Assembly (NCBI GenBank): GCA_030620095.1
Contig: JAUTXW010000556.1
Span: forward strand, 891,001-955,000
Origin: Kuschelorhynchus macadamiae
Lineage: Eukaryota > Arthropoda > Insecta > Coleoptera > Curculionidae
Length of the DNA stretch: 64,000 nucleotides
Direction: 5' to 3'
Under the pieces are notes generated by a model. The model made no database searches. It saw only the letters and a list, made by a program, of their open reading frames with translations, and was not told the DNA's origin. This document shows, in pieces, positions 41,625 through 53,364 of the stretch (position 1 is the stretch's first letter; the number at the start of each line of letters is the position of its first letter). A program made the translations under genes and the position numbers.

Positions 41625-41810
41625 GTACATTTGTTCTGCAAGTGGTGGCATCTGATGTTGACGAAGGACACAATTCGAGAATTCTCTACCACATCGTCGA
41701 CGGAAACCACGACAACGCTTTCAAAATAGAACCTGCTTTTAGTGGAATCGTAAGAACCAATACTGTACTAGACAGAGAAATACGAGATAACTACAGACTC
41801 ACAATAATAG
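41625..41810 (+). CDS. ds: dachsous exon (window exon 8): middle of an EC repeat
   Basis: This short 186-nt exon lies 90 bp after the previous one, the smallest intron in the window. The acceptor is TTATTTTAG and the donor is ATAATAG|GTAAGA. It encodes the core of one EC repeat: the calcium motif SDVDEGHNSRILYH, the TVLDREIRDNYRL strand and LTII. It ends one base into an Ala codon completed 3.9 kb downstream (LTII-ATDEGNPQ). The following intron was enlarged by the hAT insertion at 43134-45669. Confidence 0.94.
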
Positions 41811-43125
41811 GTAAGAAAAGTGTATGTCAAAATATTCAAACAATAATAATAGTATTGATTGGCACATATGAATATCGTAAGCTATAATAAAAATTAATAA
41901 ATACATTATAAGGACAAAAAATAAAACGAGGCAACTCACTCTCTCTCGCAATGAATATTTGAAATTTCAAGAATTTTAATGCCATGAAAGATTTTTACGT
42001 TATGTTTAACATTTCCGCTATATTCACTCTACTCAGAAAGTCACTCTATTCGTTAGCAATTTTATATTAAACGGACTTTCTGGCTTTTAATAGAGCAGAC
42101 TATTTTATCCTTCAATAATTTTTCATTACTATTAATTTGAAAAAAAAAGAGCTCACAGCAGTTACGACAGATACAGGTAAGGTCAGCAAGTATGAACTGA
42201 ATACGTTTTTAACATCATTATTTTTATCTTAATCTAAAGATTCAATGTGTGAGTTTTCTTCTCGAAACCATCCAGATTATGTAAAAAGCATTAAGCAATA
42301 GTATACAAAAAATCCTATAATATATTCATATAATTAAATAGTGACACCGATTCTACTGACCAATCTGGCGTCGGATAAGGGTTTCAGAATCAGACTCGTG
42401 GAATGATCGATTTAAAATATTCCTCATGTAGTGGATGCGGAAAAGATTGTTCCTGCACTACAGAGAAAAATCCTGTTGAATACTGCCTAATAATGGCGAT
42501 ATCATTTATTAGAAAATTTAAGTTGTGCTTAGGTAGAAGGGACCTAAGCACAAAAACCTGAAAATTCAACTCTTTTTTTAAAGACCACAATTTTTACAAC
42601 GCATATTAGCATCCTCTACCTTGTAATTAATTATTAGTAGGTATCTAAATTGATGTTTTTTTAAATAATCCAAGATAATGTAGCAAAGCCCAGCATCAGC
42701 TTTGTTTCTGACAGGGCAGAAAGCTCGGATATGCTTACCAATTTCTAACCGCTTTGAATTAGAATTAACGTGAACAAAACCAATAATTATTATTATTTGT
42801 TCCATATGTGAGATTTCTGGGTTTAAAATTATAGAAAATTATTATTTCTCTACATTTTAATAGAACCTTGTTGTATATTAAATTTTATATTAAAAATATT
42901 ATGCCCATATTGCACTTTGTGAATATTACATTTTCTCACATTACTTTCTATTGTACCCCGAAAAAAATGTGTACTTCAACGGCGACTAAACTGCAAAAGA
43001 AACATCGGCCATGAAATTTTTTTTCCGATAATCCAATAAAGTGTAATTGTTGATGATGGGGCTCCAACATCAACAATGGGTCGCACATATGCTTAGAAAG
43101 TATTCAGGTCTGCAAAACCGCTATG
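41811..43125 (+). other. dachsous intron, part before the hAT insertion
   Basis: AT-rich intron sequence without named repeats or frames. Without the hAT element and one copy of its duplication, this intron would be about 1.39 kb. Confidence 0.6.
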
Positions 43126-43133
43126 TCTTATAC

Positions 43134-45669
43134 CAGGGGCGCGCGGTGAAATTTTAAGAAAGGGAAGCAATTTTTAAAAACTTACCTATTTGTAATGTAA
43201 TTCGATTCTTCGATCATTTCTTGCAAATTCGTTAATGACGTCATCATAAAAACATCGATGCTCCGACATATTTTGGAGAAGTTTATTTTTAATGGACTAC
43301 AGCGATGTATGCGAAAGTCTCTCCTGCCCCGTTGAATTTCTCACGAAATTTTGTATACGTTTAAGTGTTGAAAAATTGCGTTCTACTGATGAACTTGTGG
43401 CAGGTATTGTCAATACTAATTCACACAATTTCGACACTTCGGTGTAGGCATCTTCCAGTTCCTTGTATTTTAAAAATTGCATTAGTTCCTTAGCGTTATT
43501 TTTTGCGCTAATGTCATCAGTTTCGTAAATCAATTTAAGTTCAGATCGCAGTAACACTCGGTCGAAGAACTGGCCATAATGAAGAAGAAGAGATTTAAAC
43601 GCATCTTCTGGAAAAGTTTTTCCTTTAAATGCATCAAAATTGCAGAGCTCGAAAAATTTTAAATCATTTAAACAGTGAAATCTATAGTTTATTTGTTGCT
43701 GAATTTGATCCATTATTTCATAAAAGAGGAGTCTGTATGATATTTGAACATCTCCGACCTTGCCTGTTCGAAGACACTTGGCTTGTAGCTCTACATTTAA
43801 CGTCATCGTTTTCTCCCAAAATTAGTCAGTCATCTCTTTTTTGGCTTAATATGGACTTAAAATCATCCACTTTTTTTAGGCAAAAAGCAATATCATTTGT
43901 TTTTGTTTGTAATATATTAAAAATATTGTCCGAGAATGGAAATATTTCTGAAAATATGTTCAACCAATAATTAAAATTAAAATCTCGTTTCAAACAGTCC
44001 AAAAACCCCCTCGAACTATTTATTGCTTCTGAGTCCCACGTTTCATTATTTTCTATTATATTCTCAAATAGTTCAATCAGTGATTCACGATTTTCAGATA
44101 CTGTTAACACAAGTCTTCCATTATAGTTCCACCTAGTAGAAGCTACTTTGGGCAATCGTTTGTGAACAATGGAGTCCAAAGCTTGTGTACGTTTTGTTGA
44201 CTTGGAAATAAAAGCAGCCATTCCACTTAAAGCAACGAAAAATACTTTACACTCTTTAATGTGATTGATGGACTGGGATAAAACTAAATTTAATTTATGA
44301 GCAAAACAATGGACAAACACAGCACTTGGGAAAGTTTCTCGAACTTTAGCTTACAGAACCCCTAATTGTCCTGCCATCACTGCAGCTCCATCATAGCTTT
44401 GAGCAACTAATTTTTTCTCTCCATTAATTTCTTTAGTAACGTTATAAACTACGGTATATAATGCATCTGCTGTACGATTTTCGGACACATTCTTAAAACC
44501 TAAAAATCGCTCTTGAATACTTCCGTCGGTTTTAACGTAGCGTATTACTATAGATAATTGGCTAAAATTAGTGAGTTGTTTCGTCCAGAACAATAGCAAT
44601 GAGCCGCGCCTCGCCAATCTCCTGCTTAATTCTTTTTAGAATAATGGTTGCAACAGCGGAAATTAAATCATTCTGGATTCGATTCGACGTTCCGCGAAAA
44701 ACGCTAGACTGCTCTAAATGATTTTTTAACCAATCATCATATTTAGCCATTAAACTAAGTAAATCTTGAAAATTTCGTCTATGTGAAGAAACCCTTGTTT
44801 CGTCTTGACCTCTAAATCCCAATTCGTGCTGTCCGAGAAAACAAACAATATCGATAAGTCTTCTTAATATTTGCCTATTTTTATCGACTAGTTCATTGTG
44901 TTGGCGGTGACTAATTTCCAACTGTTTATTAAGGGTGTATTCAATTCTGGTTTTGCCGAAGACTTTTTCTTTTATGACGGCCTGCAAATGCGCTTTGGAC
45001 ATAATGTGTCTTTTTACAGCTTTATGGAAATTGTTTAAATCGGAAAAACCAGTTTTATTCCAGAGACCTTTTTCATTTTCAAAAAGTAAACATGGCCAAC
45101 AAAATAATTTACTTATATTTTCACACCCGGTTAGCCATTTAAATTGTTCGTTTTATTTTTCCGGATAAAAATGTCTAATACAGTTTTTCATTTTTGTAGT
45201 TAAATTTTTCATAGGCGGTTTTGCCCTTCCTTTGGAAATTATTTGAAGCTTATCAGCGAAGTTTAATGTTGAAAATCCCTTTATTATTAAGACACACACG
45301 ACACTCTTCTTACTAAATTCTCCAACATTTTTAAAGTTATTACCGACAGCCGAAGTTGACGGTATTTGCATATCCATGTCCGTATTATTGTCTTCCATAT
45401 CGCTCCATGCACGACGCGGTGTATGTATCACACAACACACGGATAACCGTTCAAACGAAGAACCTACTCCAACGATAGCTTCCGCGCCCACTTAAAGCAC
45501 TGACTGAAATGCAAATATTGCAAACAGCCGGTGGAAAGTTCAATAACCTCTGGCTCGATTTACCTGAAATCAAGCATACAGGACTTGGCTGCAGAGAAGC
45601 TATCGGCCCGCATAGGTTCTATTCGATTTCTATTGTGGCTCGGTCGAGGTCAAGGACTGCACGCCCCTG
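43134..45669 (-). mobile_element. hAT transposon, 2,536 bp, with perfect 8-bp target duplication
   Basis: The left end starts CAGGGGCGCGC and the right end, in reverse, CAGGGGCGTGC. Each is flanked by the same octamer TCTTATAC (43126-43133 and 45670-45677), the target-duplication length of hAT elements. The transposase lies on the minus strand, antisense to ds. The intact duplication and few lesions point to a fairly recent insertion. Its right edge is only 62 bp from the next ds exon, and splicing signals there are preserved. Confidence 0.96.
43190..45491 (-). pseudogene. hAT transposase (TTF-zinc-finger / ZMYM1-like), recently inactivated
   Basis: Reading from 45491, an acidic Asp/Asn N-terminus leads into a TTF-type zinc finger (KLFCWPCLLF..GFSDLNNFHKAVKRH, about 45115-45010). 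Then come the DDE-core start LIAIVLDETT (about 44600-44570), the SYDGAAVMAGQLGV and VFVHCFAHKLNLVLS blocks (about 44400-44275), and the hAT dimerisation end PATSSSVERNFSTLKRI (about 43400-43350). Lesions by eye are in-frame stops at about 45153, 44352 and 43297 and frameshifts near 44580 and 43820. Beyond the last stop the frame continues to about 43190. Family length is normal, so only about five changes separate it from an open frame. Confidence 0.9.
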
Positions 45670-45739
45670 TCTTATACTCTGAAACTCTTACTTGATAATT
45701 ATCGTTAAAACAATAAATATATATTTCTATATCTTTTAG

Positions 45740-46162
45740 CTACGGACGAAGGTAACCCACAATTGACGGGAACGGCTAGAGTCCGCATCAATGTAGTCGA
45801 TGTCAACGACAACCAGCCCACCTTTCCACCACCCCGGACTATCAAAGTGATCGAAAGTACCGAAGTCGGAAGCTTGCTAACCACTTTGACTGCTAACGAT
45901 GTCGACACCTTTCCTGAACTCACCTACAGCTTCGCCTCCAACGTAGATAAGGAATATCTAGAATATTTCAGCATCGACAGGTTCAGCGGCAAGATATTCC
46001 TGAGGAAGAGCCTGGATTTTGAAACGTGGCAGGACTGTAGGCTGAAGATCATCGCGTCCGATACCGCACACGTTGCCGAAACTGTAATGACGATCGAAGT
46101 CGTTGACGTTAATGACAACTTTCCGGTATTTTCGCAAAACTCCTACGAAACCAACTTACCTG
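45740..46162 (+). CDS. ds: dachsous exon (window exon 9)
   Basis: The acceptor is ATATCTTTTAG and the donor is ACCTG|GTAAGT. The exon finishes one EC repeat (ATDEGNPQ, linker VDVNDNQP), contains the next in full (ANDVDTFPELTY, SLDFETWQDCRL, linker VDVNDNFP) and begins another (SYETNLP). Its acceptor lies only 62 bp downstream of the hAT target-site duplication. The branch point and pyrimidine tract must therefore sit within 45678-45739, the short stretch of original intron that remains on this side. Confidence 0.94.
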
Positions 46163-46414
46163 GTAAGTATTACGGAAATTTCACAAAAATTCTTTGGTGT
46201 TATCTCAAACTTAAATAACTTAACTTTATACGAAAGACATCTGAATGTTGTATTTTACCATATTAAGAGCCATTTTACGGTCATAGGGGACGGTAGTGAC
46301 AAAATAGCAAAGGCATTTTTTTCAGCAGCTGGGAAATTGCTCATTAGCAATTAGTTCAAGCAAAAGGATCACCGTCACATGTAACTACTGATGCAATCTT
46401 TCTTTTTTTACACA
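46163..46414 (+). other. start of the last dachsous intron
   Basis: Donor GTAAGT followed by AT-rich sequence without recognisable features. The short frames to 46354 are read-through. Confidence 0.6.
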
Positions 46415-47160
46415 GCTTGTATTTAATCCTAAATGCTAGAGATTACGCTGCAGCGGTTTTCTGTGTTCTACTCAAGCCTTTGACTATGTTGCTGTGGAAA
46501 CTGAAAACCTATGGTTTTTGACAGGGTGTGTATTTGTCAGTTACCGGGCAGTATCTCTTAAAAATATTATGTCGAAATTCAGGTGCCCCACAGGTTCTGC
46601 CTTAGGGTCATTATTACTTTTGTTATATGTAAATAATCTATCAAACTTACAAATTAATGGTAAATAATATTTTTGCTGACGATATTACAGTACTTTAAAT
46701 GTATATAGTAGTTTTATTTGCTGGTGTGATTAAAATTTACTACACCTAAATGTGAGTAAGATCAACGTAGTTTCTTTTCGATGTAGCTTAAATTACGTTG
46801 CAGTAGAAATAAATATTGTAAGTAATAAGACTGTTTATAAAAGACTGGCAGAGAATTAGTATCCAATTAGATTAATGTCAAATAACTTTTATATTGAATG
46901 AAGAGTTTTTATACATACTATACATTAGATAAATTGTTAAATGACTAATTAGTGTAGGTTTTAAAATAAACAATGCCCATATCGTTTTTTTGTTAAATTC
47001 CAATGTAAATTTTATACTAAGTTGTTTTCTATGTACTGGTCGTTTGTTTTTATATTATGTGCTCTTATTTTAGTTAAATTGTTTTTTGCACGGTAATGCA
47101 AACAGCTATTTTGCTCTTCATCGAGTGAAAAATAAAGGCTATTTTTATCATTATTATACT
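46415..47160 (+). mobile_element. decayed non-LTR retrotransposon with RT traces
   Basis: Broken by stops and shifts are AVFCVLLKAFDYVA (RT motif A, about 46450-46490), VSYRAVSLKNIMSKFRCPTGSALGSLLLLLYVNNLSNL (motif B, about 46535-46650) and FADDIT (motif C, about 46670-46690). At the end, NSYFALHRVKNKGYF (about 47100-47145) is typical of the 3' end of insect LINE ORF2. Old and non-functional, lying in the last ds intron in the sense orientation. Confidence 0.7.
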
Positions 47161-47757
47161 TCTTTTATCTTTCTTTTAAATTTAATTATACTAAGCTAAT
47201 CTTATAAAATTTCTTTTAGACAGCTCTGTCAATAAGATATAATTTTTAGGCAATAAAGTAGTATTTGAATTTAAGCTTACTTTTTAAATTAGCTTGCAAG
47301 GTATAAGCTTATCGCTAACTAACGACCCTAATCACTATGAACTGGTGAAATTATACCATAGAGGACAGAAATGTATTTGCATTAATTTACTTTAAATATT
47401 TTGGAAACCTACACCTCCAATTTTATTTTTAAACAGTCTTAAGATAATATTTTCCTCTAACCCTGAAACATATTTACTTTTACTAATGTATATACCTTGT
47501 ACAATATCATTTGACAAAGGCCTTTTAGCAGTTGTTGCTTAGGTTTATTATAAATTTTCCGCCAGTCCTTCGCTCTCACCATAACATCTAAAAAAAGAAA
47601 AATAATTATCTTCGATATTCTTCAGAGCTTTTCCAGTAAAACATTTATCTGTTTACTGCTTTATGTTTTGGCAATGTGTACCTTCTATTTTTGAAACATT
47701 ACGATTTAAGAAACTTCTATACCTGTTTTATCAATTTTAACATACAGCTTACACACG
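47161..47757. other. unassigned intron sequence
   Basis: AT-rich, with no coding features or repeats identified. Confidence 0.4.
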
Positions 47758-47902
47758 ACCGGTTGCAGAAAACTCAATTAAAGTTTAGAATGTTTAACGG
47801 AATGTCAAATTTGACAGCGAGTTCCTAGATTTCTATAAGCAGCTTGTCAAATCCGAAAATTCTGTTAAAAATGCTAAACAGCAATTAAGTTTTGTGCAAC
47901 CG
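47758..47902. mobile_element. palindromic MITE (about 145 bp)
   Basis: The left arm 47758-47813 starts ACCGGTTGCAGAAAACTCAA and the right arm 47844-47902 reads the same sequence in reverse with scattered differences, ending GTTTTGTGCAACCGGCT. The arms, about 57 bp each, leave a loop of about 30 bp. This is a typical short hairpin MITE of insects; the superfamily is not determined. Confidence 0.8.
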
Positions 47903-48490
47903 GCTGCTAAAATAATAATAACTTCCATATTAATGAAGATAACCAAAAAATTGCGAAATTGCTCCAAGAGGGATGCTCTAAAAATATTATAGTGTAACTC
48001 TAATTAAGAGAAAAAATATTTTTCAAAATTAAGGTCGACAAATATTACAAACTTCAGGGTATGGCCAAGAATTAAAAAAATAATATCTCACTACTGTAAT
48101 AAAATTCCGAGGAGAATATGCATTGGCCAAAAATTTTACTTTACCCTATATATCTTCTTGACATTTAATGTAATTTTTAACAAACAAATAATTTGTCTAA
48201 ACATAACAATTACAAAACATGACATTGAAATAAGGAAAACATAAATGAAGAACTATAAGTTTTAATTGCCTTGCCAACTATATCTAGATTAAATTTTAAA
48301 CCTTTTTAATGAACCTTGGGAATTTTTTCTAAACATACCTTTTATCTCAATATATATTTTATCTTAGTACATGGCTAATGATAACTTCTTATGACACCTG
48401 GTGTATAATTCTAAGGAATTCTCTATTGTGTAAATTGTAAAATATAACATATAACTTCTTCCATCTAATACCTAGATTTTTACATTTCAG
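47903..48490 (+). other. end of the last dachsous intron
   Basis: AT-rich sequence leading to the acceptor TTTTTACATTTCAG of the terminal exon. Nothing else recognised. Confidence 0.6.
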
Positions 48491-51441
48491 ATGCTACAGC
48501 TTCTTCTGTGATCGACATCATCACGCTCAATGCTACAGATCTCGATTCAGGCCGAAACTCCGAAATAACATACTCGATCGTCAACCCAGTACCAGGCTTT
48601 GTGATCGGTTCGTCTGACGGCGTTATCAAAGTCAACGTCTCCAACATTTCCTCCACCTTACAAGATGTCTACCTGACAGTTAAGGCCGAAGACGGCGGCG
48701 AACCAGCACTACACGCCCTAGTGGCTGTCAGGGTCAAAAACAGTAAAAGAATGGAAACAAACTACGGGTATAAGAAGGAATACAAATTGACTGTCCCCGA
48801 GAACACCAAGACGGGCAGCACCATCATTCATCTAGCTAAACCGAACAGCCAAAGTCATTCTTCAAGTTTTAGTATCCTCGAAGGCAACATCGACAAACTG
48901 TTTCAAATATCTAATCCTTCGGGAGCGCTGGCTCTGGTGAAGCCGTTAGATCGCGAGCTACAAGACGAGTACGACCTAACCGTATCGATTGACGGCGGCA
49001 ACTCTTTGGTGACTCACGTGGTCATTTCCGTAGAAGATTACAACGACAACGCCCCCGTATTTTCCGACAGTGATTACGAGAAAACCATCAGCGAAACTCT
49101 TCCAGTTGGCGCTTCCATTGAAAAGGTCACTGCAACTGATGCCGACTTGGCAGGCACAGCGAACGCTGATGTGTTTTACGATATTACCTCGGGCAATGCG
49201 GATGGGTGTTTTCAAATCGATTCTCAAACCGGCATTATTTTCGTTAACAAAGCTCTAGATTTCGACAAAGGCACTACAGAATACCATCTGGTGATCAAAG
49301 CATGCGATAGAGGAACTAAACCGCTTTGCTCATTAAGCACGATTAAGATATTCCTTCAAGATGAGAACGACAACGTTCCGATTTTTCCATTCTCAGAATA
49401 TATGGAATCTGTAGGTGAAAATGAACCCATTGGAACTGTGGTTTTCACGGCCCATGCGACAGATTTGGATAAGGGTGTGTTTGGAAAAGTGAATTATTCT
49501 TTCGTCGACTCGCGCAATTTCGGGGCGCAAGATAACTCTTGGAAGTTGTTCCATATTGACTCGGAAACAGGCCTGGTCACCACAGCGTCTGTCTTCGACT
49601 ATGAGCAAAGAAATCGCTACAATTTCGCCATAAGAGCTACGGACACTGGTGGGAAGTCTTCGACGGTTAAAGTTTACATAGAAATAGAAGGAAAAGATGA
49701 ATTTTATCCTCAGTTTACCGAAAGAACTTACAAATTTCCTTTGGCCACTTCTGTCGCTTTGCCCGTCGGTTATGTCGTAGGACACGTCTTGGCCACGGAC
49801 AAAGATAAAGGTCCGGATGGTAGGGTCGTTTATCAGCTAACCACTCAACACTCATACTTTAAAATAAATCGGACAACCGGAGCTGTACTGTTAAAAAAGA
49901 AGTTCGACCAATCTGACATCCTAACTTCGGGCAGAGAAATAAGCTTGGTGGTTACCGCAAGTTCCGGTAGACAAGGTTCTTTAACAAACATGACTGTGAT
50001 TGAGATAGTCCTCGACCCTCTAGCCGATCCAGGTACTAATTTACCGATAAACCAAGGGACCCCAGCGGCCCCTCAAGGTGGCATATCCGATTGGGCTTTG
50101 GGACTAGTCATATCTATCGCGCTACTTCTGATTATCTTTGGAGCAGTTTTCGTTTACTTGCACATGCGAAATAAAAGAAACCGGAAAATGAATAAACCAA
50201 ATCTAAGTTCTGAAACGGTTTCCACATCAAACAATTACGTGGATCCAAGTGCCTTTGATACTATACCGATCAGAGGGGGGGCGCCTCAAATGCCTCCAGG
50301 GCAAAACCAGTTCGCACCTCCGAAATACGACGAAATTCCCCCCTATGGTGGGGCTCATGCAGCAAGCTCGAACTCTGGAGCCGCCACGACCTCCGAACTG
50401 TCCGGATCTGAACAGTCAGGTTCCAGCGGAAGAGGGTCGGCGGAAGATGGCGAAGACGGAGAAGATGAAGAAATTAGAATGATAAACGAAGGACCTTTAC
50501 AGAGAGGTAATGACGGCGACTCTTTGTCGGCGGTTTCTGTGAGAAATACCCAAGAGTACTTAGCTAGGCTGGGTATAGTGGATAATTCGGGAGCCCATCC
50601 TCAAGCCGTAGGAAGGTTGTGCACCGATCCTCGAGCCGGAAGCAGTAAGGAATCGCTCCACCACCATCAAACGGTCCCTCTAGATAGCCTGCGCATGTTT
50701 GACGAAGAGACTGCAAACGATAACGATATTACTAACCTAATTTACGCCAAACTTAACGATGTCACGGGTAGTGATCGAGCTAGTTCGGCAGACGAAGGCG
50801 CTGGAGTAACTGCGGCGACCTTGGGCGCCACCATGGATCACGTCATGGCTATAGGCTATGGAGAGGTTCCCACGGTATCGCATCAACCTTCTATGAACGG
50901 GTCGTTAAGTTCGATAGTACATAGCGAAGAAGAGCTGGCGGGTAGTTACAACTGGGACTATTTATTAGACTGGGGACCCCAGTACCAACCTTTAGCTCAC
51001 GTATTTTCTGAGATAGCAAGACTGAAAGATGACACCGCTTCGGTGCACAGCGGGGCCAGTGGGACGTCCAGCGTTCGTAGTAAAGTATCTGTAGCGCCAG
51101 TGAAAAACATACCTCCGCCTTTGATCACTAGTGTGGCACCCAGATCGATAGCCATGCCGATACTTAACGCTCGTGGAGGGCAAAGTCACCACGGTCAAGT
51201 AGGTCATAACCAAATGATGATGTTGCCTAGGTCGCCCATCAATCATGACGCGACGGGGACGGGCTTTAGTACGTCCACGGCGATGTCCCCCAGTTTTTCT
51301 CCGTCCTTGTCTCCCCTAGCCACAAAGTCGCCGTCAATTTCTCCCCTAGTAGCTCCAGGTCTATCGACGGCCCACCACGTGATGTCGAGGCAGTCCCAAA
51401 ATAGAAACAAGTCTGTCGTCGACACAGAATTAAGAATATAG
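48491..51441 (+). CDS. ds: dachsous terminal exon: last EC repeats, membrane helix and cytoplasmic tail
   Basis: The acceptor is TACATTTCAG and the stop is TAG at 51439-51441. It encodes 983 residues plus stop. The extracellular part holds the rest of one EC repeat and four further ones; the linkers include EDYNDNAP and QDENDNVP, while the first (about 48730-48765, VKNSKRMETNYG) is degenerate. The membrane helix, from WALGLVISIALLL, spans 50092-50160 and is followed by a basic stop-transfer stretch (RNKRNRK). The tail of about 426 residues has a WW-binding PPKY motif (50317-50328), a Ser/Gly and acidic stretch (about 50364-50480), and the block NWDYLLDWGPQYQPLAHVF (50950-51006), which resembles the catenin-binding end of classical cadherins and is known in Dachsous proteins. 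In flies the tail acts with Dachs, Lowfat and other Hippo/PCP partners. Confidence 0.97.
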
Positions 51442-51940
51442 TTTTCGTGTTCTGATTTAATTTTGTGGCTTGGCTGTGTGGTCAAGGCTTGTTGTTAGAC
51501 TGAAAGACTTTTTAATAAATTTTCTGTATATTTTGTAATATATAGTTCTAGTATCGCCGTCGACTCGTCAATGCTCATTAGTTAGTAGGTTAATTGCCAT
51601 TTTTAGCCATAAAGTTAGAAATTCAATTATTTATTTTGTAATTACCGTCTATCTAAATTATTTTTCGTTTCTTGAATACGTGTAAATAAGTGTAATATTT
51701 TGTAAAAAACTGAGTTCCCCCAGCTGGGAGTTCCTTAGATACTTGTCTACTATTCAAATTGAATTGTTAACCAAATCCGAACAAATTGTTTTTGTTGTTT
51801 ACTATGTAATAAAAATCGTGTGAATGCCTTAGTATAAATAATAATGTCTAGCAAATGTGTTTTATACAAAGAACTGTAAAAATGTACAAACGAATAATAG
51901 TAAGATAATAAGAATAATAAAAGACAATTTTATTAAAAAC
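51442..51940 (+). other. ds: dachsous 3' UTR with several poly(A) signals
   Basis: AT-rich non-coding sequence follows the ds stop. AATAAA hexamers occur at 51514-51519, 51808-51813 and 51916-51921, so at least three alternative 3' ends are possible. The last signal is followed by a T-rich stretch consistent with a cleavage region. The end at about 51940 is an estimate. Confidence 0.6.
51514..51519 (+). promoter_or_regulatory. proximal AATAAA polyadenylation signal of ds
   Basis: A canonical hexamer 72 bp after the ds stop, followed by the TG/T-rich TTTTCTGTATATTTTG. Use of this site would give a very short 3' UTR. Equivalent hexamers at 51808 and 51916 are the alternatives. Confidence 0.45.
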
Positions 51941-53364
51941 GCATTTTATTTATACCTGGTCTTAATAGAAAAATTTTAGATAGGGAAATAGCAAAAAATT
52001 AATTGTATTGGCTGATTTGAGTTTTATATGTAAGAATCAGTAAATTGGCCTTTAGCCGGAACTTCCCTCGCAACGAATTCTTCCACAAACAGATTTTTGT
52101 ATACGCATATGTAGCTATTTAATAATATCTGTATTATATCCAAGTACCCAGAGTGAAAATGAAATGACATGTAAAAATAAAAATAATTTAGGGCAAAAAA
52201 AGAATCAACAGTCAAGGGCGACTTTTGCGTTATAGACATTTTAAAATTTATAGTTCTTCTTTCGAAAAAGCGGAAACATTGCACTCTTACTCTCTAAATG
52301 CTCCACAAATAATCATTTTGAAAGCCACTTAGATTGGGACATTATATTAGATCTTAAATTTTTGTCACCGCTATATCTATTTGTTTTAAAATTAGAAAAC
52401 CAATGTTTTTAAATATATAAATTACATCAAATTAAATCTAAAAAACACTTACGATTTTTTATTTTGCAACACTACTACACTAACGAAACTACATACACGG
52501 CAATGACAAATCAAGTTTTTTACAAACACGGTACCATATGTCTCTCATGACGACGAAAAGAAATATTTAAGAAAAATAATTCTCTGGAATTACGTTTTCT
52601 ATTTTTCTTACGCATTGAGAATGACACAAATAATATGTTATCCTCCTTTTTTGAAATAAGGTTTAAATATTTTTTTAATATTGCGACTATTTTAAACAAA
52701 AACTTTAATTATTGAAATAATAGTGATCAAATTATTAGTTTTCGATAATAAAATGAATAAAATATTTAATACATTTCTTAAATTACACGACTATAAAATT
52801 TTTTGCTTTAAGTAACTCGTACTTTCCCACGTTAAAATATTTGTAGTTTTTTCCCTTTTCACTTTGCTTGACCCAGGAAATGTTTCATTACGAGGAAAGT
52901 TCTGTTAAAAGTATTTAACCTATCTTTTATTCAAGCACTCGGAACTTACCTTAAAATAAATCGTTTTTTTGAAGAAATGATAAAGATATAACAATGTATA
53001 TAAGTATTTAATATGCTACATTTGTATGTCGTTTGTCTAGCTAAAAGTCATCGTTCTCTTAAATAGACTTTTTACTCAAGCACAAATAAGAATTTATGAT
53101 AATAGATCTATATGATTCATATAGCTAAAATTCATTTAGATTGGGACGAATAAACGTTTATAGAATACGTGTTAGGTAGATCGTTAAAATATAAAATGTC
53201 TAAAACGAAAAAACGTGACATCTAAAAAAAAATCGAAAACTAACGGTGGTATTAATTTAGTAAAGAAAAAATTAAAATTGCTTTTGTAAATTTTCTGAAG
53301 TTTTACATTTAAACGGATTAATTATCAACAAAATTGCCATAAATATCTAAAAACCGCAGCTTAA
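51941..53364. other. intergenic sequence downstream of dachsous
   Basis: Strongly AT-rich with no coding feature. The frame at 52024-52284 (minus) has no recognisable similarity. Confidence 0.45.
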
